Below are positions 8,115-16,094 of a DNA stretch of 64,000 nucleotides, piece by piece. Source of the stretch: Roseomonas sp. AR75 (GTDB lineage: Bacteria; Pseudomonadota; Alphaproteobacteria; Acetobacterales; Acetobacteraceae). Position 1 is the stretch's first letter. Every line of letters starts with the position of its first letter. Location of the stretch: positions 310,001 to 374,000 of the forward strand of contig NZ_STGB01000003.1 of the NCBI RefSeq assembly GCF_005222815.1, given 5' to 3'. The notes under the pieces were generated by a model. The model ran no database searches, was not told the DNA's origin, and saw only the letters and a list, made by a program, of their open reading frames with translations. Both the position numbers and the translations under genes were made by a program.

Positions 8115-8821
8115 TCTTCCTCCGCTCGCTGCTGTTCAACGCGGCCTTCTTCGCGCTGACGGCAATCCTCACCGTCGCCGGCTTGCCGCTGCTGCTGGCG
8201 CCGCGCAGCGCGATGATGCGGCTGATGCGCCTCTGGGCGCGCGGCGTGATCGTGCTGCTGCGGGCTATCTGCGGCGTGCGGCTCGAACTGCGGGGCATGG
8301 AGCACATCCCGCCGGGCGCGTCGGTGATCGTGGCGAAGCACCAATCGGCCTTCGACACCATCGTCTGGCTCGCCCTGCTGCCCGACACCGCCTACGTGCT
8401 GAAGAAGGAGCTTCTCTCCATCCCGCTCTATGGCTGGCATGCCCGGCGCGCCAGGATGATCCCGGTGGACCGCAGCGGCGGCGGGCCCGCGCTGCGGAGC
8501 ATGCTGCGCGCGGCACAGGCGGCGCTGGCCGAAGGACGGCAAGTGGTGATCTTCCCCGAGGGCACCCGCACCGCGCCGGGCAAGCGCGTGCCGTATCAGC
8601 CGGGCGTGGTCGCCATTGCCGGCGCGTCCGACGCGCCGGTGATCCCGGTAGCGACCGACAGCGGGCGCGTCTGGGGCCGGCGCGCCTTCCACAAGCGGCC
8701 AGGGGTCATCCGAATCTCCGTGCTGCCGCCGCTGCCGCCCCGCCTGCCGCGCGCGCGTCTCCTGCCGGCACTCGAGGAGGCCATCGAGACGGAAAGCGAG
8801 CGGCTGCTGGCGGAACCCTGA
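8111..8821 (+). CDS. plsC: 1-acyl-sn-glycerol-3-phosphate acyltransferase
   Basis: A 236-residue PlsC-family acyltransferase. It has the catalytic H-x4-D motif (K-H-Q-S-A-F-D), the acyl-acceptor motif F-P-E-G-T-R, the intermediate R-A-R-M-I-P-V-D-R motif and a late P-V-I-P-V-A motif. An N-terminal hydrophobic stretch anchors it in the inner membrane. It should acylate lysophosphatidic acid to phosphatidic acid. It is the last gene of the ftsEX operon (4-bp ATGA overlap); an intrinsic-type terminator follows about 80 bp downstream. Confidence 0.85.
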   Translation: MIFLRSLLFNAAFFALTAILTVAGLPLLLAPRSAMMRLMRLWARGVIVLLRAICGVRLELRGMEHIPPGASVIVAKHQSAFDTIVWLALLPDTAYVLKKELLSIPLYGWHARRARMIPVDRSGGGPALRSMLRAAQAALAEGRQVVIFPEGTRTAPGKRVPYQPGVVAIAGASDAPVIPVATDSGRVWGRRAFHKRPGVIRISVLPPLPPRLPRARLLPALEEAIETESERLLAEP

Positions 8822-8846
8822 GGGCGCGGCACTGGGGGGCGACGGC

Positions 8847-8855
8847 TGTGGATAA
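8847..8855 (-). other. DnaA-box-like 9-mer
   Basis: TGTGGATAA is the exact reverse complement of the consensus DnaA box TTATCCACA. A second one-mismatch copy, TTATCCCCA, lies at 8950-8958 in the same 222-bp AT-richer intergenic region. Two sites alone do not make an origin, and the neighbours (plsC, chaC) are not typical origin genes. Confidence 0.35.
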
Positions 8856-8899
8856 TTCTGTGGGACATGAGCACTTGGCTGGCGTGACCGCGGCCTACA

Positions 8900-8924
8900 A
8901 AGCCTTACGATAGGCTTGTTTTTT
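8900..8924 (+). terminator. Intrinsic terminator of the ftsE-plsC operon
   Basis: AAGCCT and AGGCTT form a 6-bp stem with a TACGAT loop, followed by G and a run of six T residues. It lies 79 bp after plsC and is one of the few U-tract terminators in this G+C-rich window. Confidence 0.65.
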
Positions 8925-9015
8925 GCGGTGCAGCGCAACTGTTTCGTAATTATCCCCAGCGCCGCCCTGCGTCTAACCAATTGATTTCATTGACCGCGGA
9001 AAATCGGCCTATCGG

Positions 9016-9037
9016 CCTGTCACGGCAGCATGACAGG
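9016..9037 (-). terminator. Hairpin just past chaC
   Basis: CCTGTCA and TGACAGG form a 7-bp stem around an 8-nt loop, beginning 6 bp past the chaC stop codon on the minus strand. Read on that strand, a short T-run follows about 13 nt later, which is weak for an intrinsic terminator. Confidence 0.4.
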
Positions 9038-9043
9038 TCCGTG

Positions 9044-9637
9044 TTACGGAACGTGGCGGATTTCCTCACATTCCGGCGCGGCGCCACCCCCTGTGGACAG
9101 GTTCGCGCCGTCCGCCGGTGGCAGCAGCGCGGCAATCCGCGCCAGGCCGGCATCGCGCACACCCAGCTCCGCCAGGTGAGTCAGCGTGTTGAGCAGGTAT
9201 TCCCGGTTGGCCCCCATCTGCCCGACGCCCTCGGCGATCACCGCAGCCGCCCGCTCGGCCGCCAGGGTCGGCGCGTAGAGCCGGCAGGCGCGGTTGGCCA
9301 CATAGGCCACCGCCGGCACCACCGTCCCCCCGCCGTCCAGCAGCCGCACCGGCAGCAGGCGGCGGTGATAGACCTGTTCGGCGCCATCCGGCAGCTCGCG
9401 GTCGTCGAGATAGCGCAGCACCTCCGCCGCGGCGGCACCGGCGACGCGGAACGCGACGCCATGGCAGGCCCCGCCGCGATCCAGCCCGAGCACCAGTCCA
9501 GGCCGCTCCGGCGTGCCGCGGTAGCGATGCGACCACAGGCAGAAGCGGCGGTGATAGCCGCGCAGCAGCGCCCTGTGCCGCCCGGCATGCGCGAAGCCGG
9601 GCCGCCAGATGAGCGAGCCATAGGCGAAGACCCACAT
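9044..9637 (-). CDS. chaC: ChaC-like gamma-glutamylcyclotransferase
   Basis: A 197-residue protein beginning M-W-V-F-A-Y-G-S-L-I-W-R-P-G-F. The Y-G-S-L substrate-binding loop and following W-R-P are diagnostic of ChaC/GCG enzymes. These cleave glutathione to 5-oxoproline and Cys-Gly. The conserved catalytic glutamate is probably in the Y-L-D-D-R-E segment near residue 80. The start at 9637 leaves the motif at the extreme N-terminus; an upstream in-frame ATG at 9739 would add 34 Pro/Arg-rich residues and almost touch the divergent DUF2125 start, so I prefer the shorter form. Confidence 0.8.
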   Translation of the reverse strand: MWVFAYGSLIWRPGFAHAGRHRALLRGYHRRFCLWSHRYRGTPERPGLVLGLDRGGACHGVAFRVAGAAAAEVLRYLDDRELPDGAEQVYHRRLLPVRLLDGGGTVVPAVAYVANRACRLYAPTLAAERAAAVIAEGVGQMGANREYLLNTLTHLAELGVRDAGLARIAALLPPADGANLSTGGGAAPECEEIRHVP

Positions 9638-9740
9638 ATGCCCGCAGGCCGCGAGCGGCGGGTCATCGGGCCGGGCCAGGCGATGCGGAGGGGGCGGTGT
9701 ATCCACGGGCGGGCGGAGCCGGGCTATAGGCCTCGCGAGC

Positions 9741-10820
9741 ATGAACCGGAAGACCCCCACCCGCGCGGCACGCCGCCTTCTGCTGCTGCTTGCAATCGGC
9801 CTGGTCGCGGTCGCGGCGGGGCATGCCGTCCTGTGGCGCAGCATGGCCACCGAGCTCGAGGAGGGCTGGCAGACCTGGGTCCAGCTGCGGCGCGCACAGG
9901 GCTGGCGCGTGGAGCATGGCCCGGCGGTGCGCGGCGGCTGGCCCTTCTCGGCCACGCTCACGATCGATCGGGTTCGGCTGGACGGCGCGGCGGCGACGCT
10001 GCCGGGCGGCCTCGCGCTCACCGCGACGCCGCTGGTGCTGCGCATCACCCTGCCGCGCCTGGACCGGTTGCATGTGGAACTGCCGGGGCAGCAGCGGCTG
10101 CGGGTCGGCGGCATCGAATACCCCTTCGCCGCGGATGTGCTCGCTGCCGAACTGCCGCTGGAAACCGATACGCCGCCAAGCTCCGCGGAACTCTCGGCCG
10201 AGCGACTGCGCATCGGCAGTCCCGCGGGCGGCGTGGAGATCAGGCGGCTGCGCCTCACCGCCGCAGGCAGCGCCTCCGCCACGGAGACAGAACCGGCGCT
10301 GGCGGTGACGCTCACCGCGGAGCGCGTCGAGCTGCCCGTCGCGCCGGTCGGCGCCGGTGCCGAGGGTTTCGGGCGCACCATCGGTTCGATCGCCGCGGAC
10401 CTCTGGCTCAGTGGCCCCCTGCCCGCCGGCCGCGCCCCCGCGACGCGGGCCGAGGCCTGGCGCGATGGCGGCGGCACGCTGGAGCTGCGCGCGCTTGCCG
10501 TCCGCTGGGGCCCGGTCGGCGCGAACGCCGCCGCGACGCTCGCCTTCGACGAGGCGCTGCAGCCCATGGGCGCGGGCACGCTGCGCATCACCGGCGCGAC
10601 ACAAGCGCTGGAGGCGCTCTCGGAAGCCGGCCTGGTCGGCCGTCGTGCGGCGGCGACCGCGCGCACCGTCCTGCCGCTGCTCAGCCGGCCCTCGGCCGAG
10701 ACCGGGACGCCGGAGGTCGAGGTGCCGGTGACGCTGGAGGACCGCACCCTGGCGCTCGCGCGGATCCCCGTGCTGCGCTTCGCCCCGCTCGACTGGCCGC
10801 GGCCGACCCTGCCGCGGTGA
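9741..10820 (+). CDS. DUF2125 family membrane-anchored protein
   Basis: A 359-residue protein with one N-terminal membrane helix (residues 12-34) and a large, probably periplasmic, beta-rich domain. G-W-R-V-E-H-G-P-A-V-R-G-G-W-P near residue 55 is the characteristic DUF2125 start. Repeated amphipathic strands (for example L-T-A-T-P-L-V-L-R) suggest a lipid-transfer-like or AsmA-like fold, but that is inference. DUF2125 has no established function and is largely alphaproteobacterial. The gene is monocistronic and divergent from chaC. The 256 bp after it hold no recognisable gene or RNA and mark the left edge of the AT-richer island. Confidence 0.75.
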   Translation: MNRKTPTRAARRLLLLLAIGLVAVAAGHAVLWRSMATELEEGWQTWVQLRRAQGWRVEHGPAVRGGWPFSATLTIDRVRLDGAAATLPGGLALTATPLVLRITLPRLDRLHVELPGQQRLRVGGIEYPFAADVLAAELPLETDTPPSSAELSAERLRIGSPAGGVEIRRLRLTAAGSASATETEPALAVTLTAERVELPVAPVGAGAEGFGRTIGSIAADLWLSGPLPAGRAPATRAEAWRDGGGTLELRALAVRWGPVGANAAATLAFDEALQPMGAGTLRITGATQALEALSEAGLVGRRAAATARTVLPLLSRPSAETGTPEVEVPVTLEDRTLALARIPVLRFAPLDWPRPTLPR

Positions 10821-11076
10821 ATGGGACGCACTGAGACGGAGGCGCCGAGCGCGCCGGGCAGCAGCGGTGCCAGGATCGGGCATTTAATGTTCGCCATATC
10901 ACTCGCCCGGCGCAGGCCGGCGCCTACTTTGCACCGGGCGGCCGAGGTCCACATCCTGTCGTTCGTTCTAGCGGCTCCACAACGCGGCTAGTCACGATGC
11001 AGCCCAGCCGCCCAGCCACCAAAGGCTCACATTGAAGATGTTTGGCGACAGCTCCTAAAGACTGGTGAGCGAATTT

Positions 11077-12018
11077 TTAGCGGTCGCTAGAGTTCTGCAT
11101 ATCCCCCACCATACCTCGGTATACGTTGCGAACAGCAGAAACGTTGACATCGTCCTGATTCGGCATGCGCGCAAGTAAATCAGCCGCCTCACCAAGCGAG
11201 AAAATAATCGCGCCGCGATATCCATCAAATGTCGACAGCTGCCTAAGGGTAGTTAACAGCCCGTTTATCTGAATCAAGGCATGAAAATACTCTTTTTGTT
11301 GAAGGAGAATTTCTGCAAGATCACGCCTAACGGCTATTTCAGTTACCAAATCCCAAGGCCGCTCAGCCCGAAATATTCGCAGTATTTCTCGTTCACGTTC
11401 CGAATCGCCAGATAAACGTCCAATTGCCCTAATCTCAGTCATGGTCTCCTGCAATCTGCGAGTAGAATTCTGATAGTAACTAAACGCAGCCTCCTGACGT
11501 GCCCAAGCATGCAAAACGCGCACAACGTCTTTTTGACCGGAAAAGGCGACACCCGGACTCACGGCATGTTGGAAAAGATGCCTGCCCAACAGCACTGCGT
11601 CGCCATATAGGTTTCGAGCAATAATTACCTCTCCTTTCTCAAAAAGACGACTTGCTTCGTTCTCCAAGACGTTCGCATGCAGCATAACCCGAACTGCCAA
11701 TGCGTCGCCGATGGAGCGGACGAGCAGGAACGAATCTGCCTCCTGTTCAAGAATCTGAGGAATGTGTTCGTCTGAGGATGGATTGTGTTCTCGCTCGGCA
11801 TTGCGCGAGTCGCTATCCTGCTGGTTCACGCTGAACGGAGGCCGCCCTGAAGCGTCCTCTACAAATTCACCGAACACCACTCCCACGAAAAGCGCCATCG
11901 CAGCGAGTATTGAAATTCCTCCCAAATTTAAGGTAACTACGGATCTGATCCATTCAGCCGTGTTCACTGGCAGAACTCTGCCTGTCTCATATCGCGCAAC
12001 GGAGCTAAACCGCGTCAT
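11077..12018 (-). CDS. Unknown single-pass membrane protein with helical domain
   Basis: A 313-residue protein that I do not recognise. A predicted membrane helix lies at about residues 30-52 (I-S-I-L-A-A-M-A-L-F-V-G-V-V-F-G). A polar, probably disordered linker runs to about residue 90. The remainder is strongly helical with repeated charged/amphipathic segments; residues 230-275 (A-E-I-L-L-Q-Q-K-E-Y-F-H-A-L-I-Q) look TPR-like. No catalytic motif is visible. Its ATG overlaps the stop of the upstream small membrane gene as ATGA, so the two are translationally coupled and probably interact. Low G+C and lack of known homology suggest horizontal acquisition. Confidence 0.6.
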   Translation of the reverse strand: MTRFSSVARYETGRVLPVNTAEWIRSVVTLNLGGISILAAMALFVGVVFGEFVEDASGRPPFSVNQQDSDSRNAEREHNPSSDEHIPQILEQEADSFLLVRSIGDALAVRVMLHANVLENEASRLFEKGEVIIARNLYGDAVLLGRHLFQHAVSPGVAFSGQKDVVRVLHAWARQEAAFSYYQNSTRRLQETMTEIRAIGRLSGDSEREREILRIFRAERPWDLVTEIAVRRDLAEILLQQKEYFHALIQINGLLTTLRQLSTFDGYRGAIIFSLGEAADLLARMPNQDDVNVSAVRNVYRGMVGDMQNSSDR

Positions 12019-12323
12019 TTGCGACTCCGAAACACAGCAAAGACTTCACGCACACCTGACACTATAAAGAGCCCGATCACAAATAGGTCCATGACATGAA
12101 AAAGATATTTCGCTTTCCAATGGCCGAACAGCATAAGACCCTCAAGCGGCCAGAACCAATCGAAAAGCTTCTCGATGGCAAAAATGGAGGCAAGCAAGAT
12201 GGCAGCCATGAGGATATGACCGCCAAGCACCACGCCGAGCCTTGCAGTATGGAACGCCACATCCTTTACGAGTTCCCACAACGCACTGCTGCGGGTCTGC
12301 ACCCTCTGCCCTCCCGCAGCCAT
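12015..12323 (-). CDS. Unknown small two-helix membrane protein
   Basis: A 102-residue protein with two predicted membrane helices (about residues 30-55 and 75-95), separated by an aromatic loop (F-D-W-F-W-P) and ending in a basic tail. I do not recognise a family. The ATG at 12323 has an AGGA about 8 nt upstream; a GTG at 12362 would add 13 residues. It is the first gene of the two-gene island operon and lies about 150 bp downstream of the M32 peptidase stop on the same strand. A membrane partner, immunity protein or effector for the second gene are all possible; nothing in the sequence decides. Confidence 0.6.
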   Translation of the reverse strand: MAAGGQRVQTRSSALWELVKDVAFHTARLGVVLGGHILMAAILLASIFAIEKLFDWFWPLEGLMLFGHWKAKYLFHVMDLFVIGLFIVSGVREVFAVFRSRK

Positions 12324-12474
12324 AGCGCAATCCTGAGGCGACCCTGCCGTCGTGAACGTCACAGTTCAACGCCGAGCGTATCGACATCGCCGACACGCCA
12401 CAAGCCGGAAGCCACGGGAGCAGTGAACTGGTTCGATGCGCTGTTAGGCAAGGCTCACTGTCCAGCGACCACCT

Positions 12475-13959
12475 CTACAGGTAGCGCGCCGTCAGATGCG
12501 CCGTGAACTCCGCGGGATCGAGCGGCTTGCCGGTGGCGTGGCGCAACAGATCCTGGAAGCCGAGCCTGGCGCCCTGCCCGTGCACATGCAGGCTGAGCCA
12601 ATGCATCATCGCCGATAGGTCGCCCTTGCCGAGTTGCGCATCGAGATCGGGAACCGCGCGTCGCAGCGCCGCCATGAGCTGCGCCGCGGCCATCGCGCCG
12701 AGGGTGTAGGACGGGAAATAGCCGAAGGCGCCGTCATGCCAGTGGATATCCTGCAGGCAGCCCTGCGCATCGTCCGGCGGCACGATGCCGAGCAGCGCGC
12801 GCATGCCGTCGTTCCAGGCGGCCGGCAGGTCCGCCACCTCCAGCGTCCCGCCGATCAGCGCGCGTTCCAGGCGGAAGCGCAGGATCACATGCGCGGGATA
12901 GGTCAGCTCGTCGGCGTCCACGCGGATGAAGCCGCGCCCCACGCGTCGCCACAGCCGCGCCAGGTTCTCGCCGCAGGCGATGCGCGTGGACAGGCCGAAG
13001 ACCTGGCGGAGCCGCCCGGCAAGGAAACCGAGGAAGGCATCGGACCGGCAGGCCTGCATCTCCACGATCAGCGACTGCGATTCATGCGCCGCCATGCCCG
13101 CGGCCTCGCCCACCGGCTGGCGCGCGAAGCCCGCCGGCAGGTGGCGCTCGTACATTGCATGCCCGGTCTCGTGCAGCACGCCGAGCAGCGCCTTCGCCGG
13201 GTTGCGTTCGTCGTAGTAGGTGGTGATGCGCACATCGGCGGGATTGCCGCCGCAGAAGGGATGCAGCGATTCATCCAGGCGCGCATGGCTGAACTCCAGC
13301 CCGACGCGCTCGGCCATCTCGCGGCAGAGCGCGCGCTGCGCCTCCACCGGGAACTTGCCTTCGAGCGGCAGCGGCGGCGGATGCTTCGCCTGGATCGCCT
13401 CCGCGCGCGGCAGCGCCTCGGCGAGCCAGGCTTCGTAGGCGGCGAACACCGGCTCGACATCGCCCGCCGTCACGCCGGGCTGGTAGCCATCCATCAGCGC
13501 GTCATAGGGATCCATCGCGAGCGCGGCGCCGAGGGCCTGCGCCGTCTCCCGCTGCAGCCGCACCACCTCGGTCAGCAGCTTCTGCACCTTGGCGAAGTCG
13601 GCATCGGCCTTGGCCTCGCGCCACACCTTCTCGCAAGCGGAGTTGGCGCGGCTGGTCGCCTCGACGAGGTCCACGGGCAGCGCCGTGGCGCGCGCATGGG
13701 CGCGGCGCATCAGGGCGAGGTTGGCCGCTTCCCACGCATCCCCCGCCTCGGCCTCGGCAAGGTCGCCGGCGACCTCCGGCGCGGTCAGCAGGTCGTGCAT
13801 GACCCCCGCGAGGGCCGCAAGCTGCTCGCCGCGGGCATGGCCGCCGCCGGGCGGCATCATCGCACTCGCATCCCAATGCAGGATGCCGGCAGCCTCGTTC
13901 AGCGCGCCGATCCGGGCGAAGCGGGCCTTCAGCCGGTCATGGGCGGGATTGCTGTTCAT
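12475..13959 (-). CDS. M32 metallocarboxypeptidase (Taq type)
   Basis: A 494-residue zinc carboxypeptidase. The metal motif is H-E-T-G-H followed by A-M-Y-E. About 30 residues on, A-H-E-S-Q-S-L supplies the third metal ligand region typical of family M32. Length matches family members (about 490-510). It removes C-terminal residues from peptides in the cytoplasm, with broad specificity except after proline. The start ATG at 13959 overlaps the end of surf1 by 23 bp, so it is probably the last gene of the cta operon transcript, though it has no known role in oxidase assembly. Confidence 0.9.
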   Translation of the reverse strand: MNSNPAHDRLKARFARIGALNEAAGILHWDASAMMPPGGGHARGEQLAALAGVMHDLLTAPEVAGDLAEAEAGDAWEAANLALMRRAHARATALPVDLVEATSRANSACEKVWREAKADADFAKVQKLLTEVVRLQRETAQALGAALAMDPYDALMDGYQPGVTAGDVEPVFAAYEAWLAEALPRAEAIQAKHPPPLPLEGKFPVEAQRALCREMAERVGLEFSHARLDESLHPFCGGNPADVRITTYYDERNPAKALLGVLHETGHAMYERHLPAGFARQPVGEAAGMAAHESQSLIVEMQACRSDAFLGFLAGRLRQVFGLSTRIACGENLARLWRRVGRGFIRVDADELTYPAHVILRFRLERALIGGTLEVADLPAAWNDGMRALLGIVPPDDAQGCLQDIHWHDGAFGYFPSYTLGAMAAAQLMAALRRAVPDLDAQLGKGDLSAMMHWLSLHVHGQGARLGFQDLLRHATGKPLDPAEFTAHLTARYL

Positions 13960-14620
13960 CACCTCTCCGTCGCACGAAGGCCACGAGCACGCCGACCAGC
14001 GCCAGCGCCAGCCCATACCAGGTGATCGCATAGCCCAGATGGCTGTTCGTCGGTCGCGGCAAGGTGCGCGCGGGATCGGGCAGCGTGCCGCCGCCGTCCC
14101 CCAGCGCCACCAGCCCGAAAGACGCCACGGGGTCCAGCCCCAGCGCCCGGCCGATGGCATCCGGGTCGAAGGTGTAGAAGCGGCGCCCGGCCGGGTCGTC
14201 GGTGGCGGAGAGCGTGCCGGCCCGCTCCCCCGGTCGCACCCAGCCTTCCACGGTCACCTCGCCTTCGGGCCGGGCGATGGGCGCGCGGCTCTCGATCGGC
14301 ACCCAGCCGCGATCCACCAGGATGGTGGAGGCGCCATCGCGCAGCAGCGGCGTGACGAGATGCGCGCCGAGCACGGGACCGCGCACCTCAAGGCCGAGCA
14401 GGACCTCCTTCGCGTGGTCGAATCGGCCGGTGGCGCGCACCTTGGCCAGCATCGCCGGCGGCTCGGTCAGCGGTGCCGCCGGCGCAGCCTCGCTGGCGGC
14501 GATGCGGGCGATCAGGTCGTTCTTCCAGGCCAGCCGCTGCACCTGCCAGGTGCCGAGGAACAGCAGCAGGCCAAGGACGGGAATCGACGCCAGGACGGCG
14601 ATCAGGACAGGGCGGCGCAT
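13937..14620 (-). CDS. SURF1 family oxidase assembly factor
   Basis: A 227-residue protein with helices at both ends (residues 5-25 and about 200-220) and a periplasmic middle domain, the SURF1/Shy1 layout. Conserved segments include G-T-W-Q-V-Q-R-L-A-W-K near residue 22, L-V-D-R-G-W-V-P in the middle and N-S-H-L-G-Y-A-I-T-W-Y-G-L-A at the end. SURF1 helps insert heme a into subunit I of aa3 oxidase. ATG 14620 is preferred; a GTG at 14659 would add 13 residues. It belongs to the ctaC-to-surf1 gene set. Confidence 0.85.
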   Translation of the reverse strand: MRRPVLIAVLASIPVLGLLLFLGTWQVQRLAWKNDLIARIAASEAAPAAPLTEPPAMLAKVRATGRFDHAKEVLLGLEVRGPVLGAHLVTPLLRDGASTILVDRGWVPIESRAPIARPEGEVTVEGWVRPGERAGTLSATDDPAGRRFYTFDPDAIGRALGLDPVASFGLVALGDGGGTLPDPARTLPRPTNSHLGYAITWYGLALALVGVLVAFVRRRGDEQQSRP

Positions 14621-14746
14621 CGCTCGACCGATGTGGGGCGCATCATTCGCCGCCGCCACCGCCGCAGCGCAGCCCGGGGAGGCCGAGGCCGCTCATGCTG
14701 CCGACGCGCAAGGTGCGCGGGCACCGCACCCGCCGATCCAAGGGTG

Positions 14747-15115
14747 TCAGCCCAGCGCGCTGGTCCGGTGCCGCCACTGCGCCCAGATCAGCGCCGCCTT
14801 CGCGATGCGCATGGTCAGCACCGAACCCGGCAGCAGCACGATCGGCCAGAGCACGAGGTGCACCCAGAAGGGCGGCTCCAGCCGGAATTCGACCAGGAAG
14901 GCGCCGATCACCGTCAGCGCACCGAGCAGGAAGATCGCCGCCACCGCCGGCCCGTCGCCGGAATCCTGCTTCGACAGTTCGAGGCCGCACACGGTACAGC
15001 GCGGCGCCACGTCCAGCAGGCCGCCGAAGAGCCTGCCTTCGCCGCAGCGCGGGCAGCGGCCAGCCAGCGCCACGCGCATGAAGGGGGCGACCGCATTGTC
15101 GGGGACTGTCGCCAT
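14747..15115 (-). CDS. DUF983 zinc-ribbon membrane protein
   Basis: A 122-residue DUF983 protein. A zinc-ribbon-like start has R-C-P-R-C-G-E-G-R-L-F and C-T-V-C-G-L, giving two C-x2-C pairs. Two membrane helices follow. DUF983 genes are repeatedly found between cytochrome oxidase subunit III and surf1 in alphaproteobacteria, as here, so a role in oxidase biogenesis is likely but unproven. The 126 bp between it and surf1 contain no convincing gene. Confidence 0.8.
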   Translation of the reverse strand: MATVPDNAVAPFMRVALAGRCPRCGEGRLFGGLLDVAPRCTVCGLELSKQDSGDGPAVAAIFLLGALTVIGAFLVEFRLEPPFWVHLVLWPIVLLPGSVLTMRIAKAALIWAQWRHRTSALG

Positions 15116-15164
15116 GCGGGGGCCGCGGGCAGCGCGGCCTCACGCCGCGCCGCCCGCCTCGGCG

Positions 15165-16001
15165 TCAGTGCGCCGCGATCTCGCCGGCACCCCACCAGTA
15201 GATGAAGATGAAGAGGAACAGCCAGACCACGTCCACGAAGTGCCAGTACCAGGCCGCCGCCTCGAAGCCGAAGTGACGATCCGGCGAGAAGGCGCCGCGC
15301 GTGGCGCGTATCAGGCAGACGGCCAGGAAGATCGTGCCGACCAGCACGTGGAAGCCGTGGAAGCCGGTGGCGAGATAGAAGGTCGAGGAATAGATGCCCC
15401 CGCTCCAGGCGAAGGGAGCCTCGGCGTATTCGTAGATCTGGAAGGCTGTGAAGGACATGCCGAGCAGCACGGTCAGGGCCAGGCCGGTGATGAGTGCCTT
15501 GCGGTCGTTCTGCAGCAGCGCGTGATGCGCCCAGGTCACCGTGCAGCCCGACAGCAGCAGGATCATCGTGTTCATGAAGGGCAGGCCGAAGGGGTCGAAG
15601 GTATGCACCCCCGCCGGCGGCCAGACCGCATGCTCCGCGCCCGAGACATGCTCGGGATACAGCGCGAAGTGGAAATAGGCCCAGAAGAAGGCGACGAAGA
15701 ACATCACCTCCGAGGCGATGAACAGCACCATGCCGTAGCGCAGGCCGATGCGCACCACGGCGCTGTGCAGGCCCGGGGTGTTGCTCTCCCGCAGCACGTC
15801 CCGCCACCAGAAGAACATGGTGGCGATCACGCCGGCCAGGCCGGCGCCCAGCATCCACCAGCTGTTGTTGTGCGCGACCAGGATGATGCCGAGCACCAGC
15901 GCGCCGCCGGAGAAGGCACCCATCAGCGGCCAGGGCGAGGGCTCCACCAGGTGGTAGGGGTGCTTGTAGGGGCTGGCGCCCGGTTCGCTGTGGCTTGCCA
16001 T
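15165..16001 (-). CDS. ctaE: Cytochrome c oxidase subunit III
   Basis: A 278-residue polytopic protein starting with H-P-Y-H-L-V-E-P-S-P-W-P, the usual subunit III N-terminus. It has about seven helices and conserved family segments F-W-A-Y-F-H, T-G-F-H-G-F-H-V and a C-terminal Y-W-H-F-V-D-V-V-W-L-F. Subunit III stabilises the aa3 oxidase and its proton uptake path. It lies 93 bp downstream of ctaG in the cta operon. Confidence 0.95.
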   Translation of the reverse strand: MASHSEPGASPYKHPYHLVEPSPWPLMGAFSGGALVLGIILVAHNNSWWMLGAGLAGVIATMFFWWRDVLRESNTPGLHSAVVRIGLRYGMVLFIASEVMFFVAFFWAYFHFALYPEHVSGAEHAVWPPAGVHTFDPFGLPFMNTMILLLSGCTVTWAHHALLQNDRKALITGLALTVLLGMSFTAFQIYEYAEAPFAWSGGIYSSTFYLATGFHGFHVLVGTIFLAVCLIRATRGAFSPDRHFGFEAAAWYWHFVDVVWLFLFIFIYWWGAGEIAAH

Positions 16002-16094
16002 CGCTCGTCCTGGGTGGTCGCGGCGGGGTTCGGCCCCGGCCTTGGTGGTGAATGAATCCCGCAAGACGCGGGTGGGATCAAGTCGGCGCGGGTC

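Larger units (their letters stand above)
11041..12474. other. AT-richer island with a two-gene operon
   Basis: Base composition drops sharply here: bases 11221-11280 contain 28 G/C of 60, while the flanking genes are around 70% G+C. Codon use is equally different (many A/T-ending codons). The island sits between the DUF2125 gene and the M32 peptidase and contains only the two overlapping minus-strand genes. No integrase, transposase, tRNA or flanking direct repeat could be recognised. Confidence 0.7.

Noticed and set aside
9663..10883. Long minus-strand frames over the DUF2125 gene
   Set aside because: Composition is typical of shadow frames; the plus-strand gene has a signal anchor and family motifs.
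10821..11076. Short minus frame starting M-A-N-I-K-C-P-I in the gap after DUF2125
   Set aside because: It runs into the antisense shadow of the DUF2125 gene and has no recognisable protein features.
14643..14696. Possible 17-codon peptide between surf1 and DUF983
   Set aside because: Very short, glycine-rich end, no ribosome-binding site that is better than background; insufficient support.
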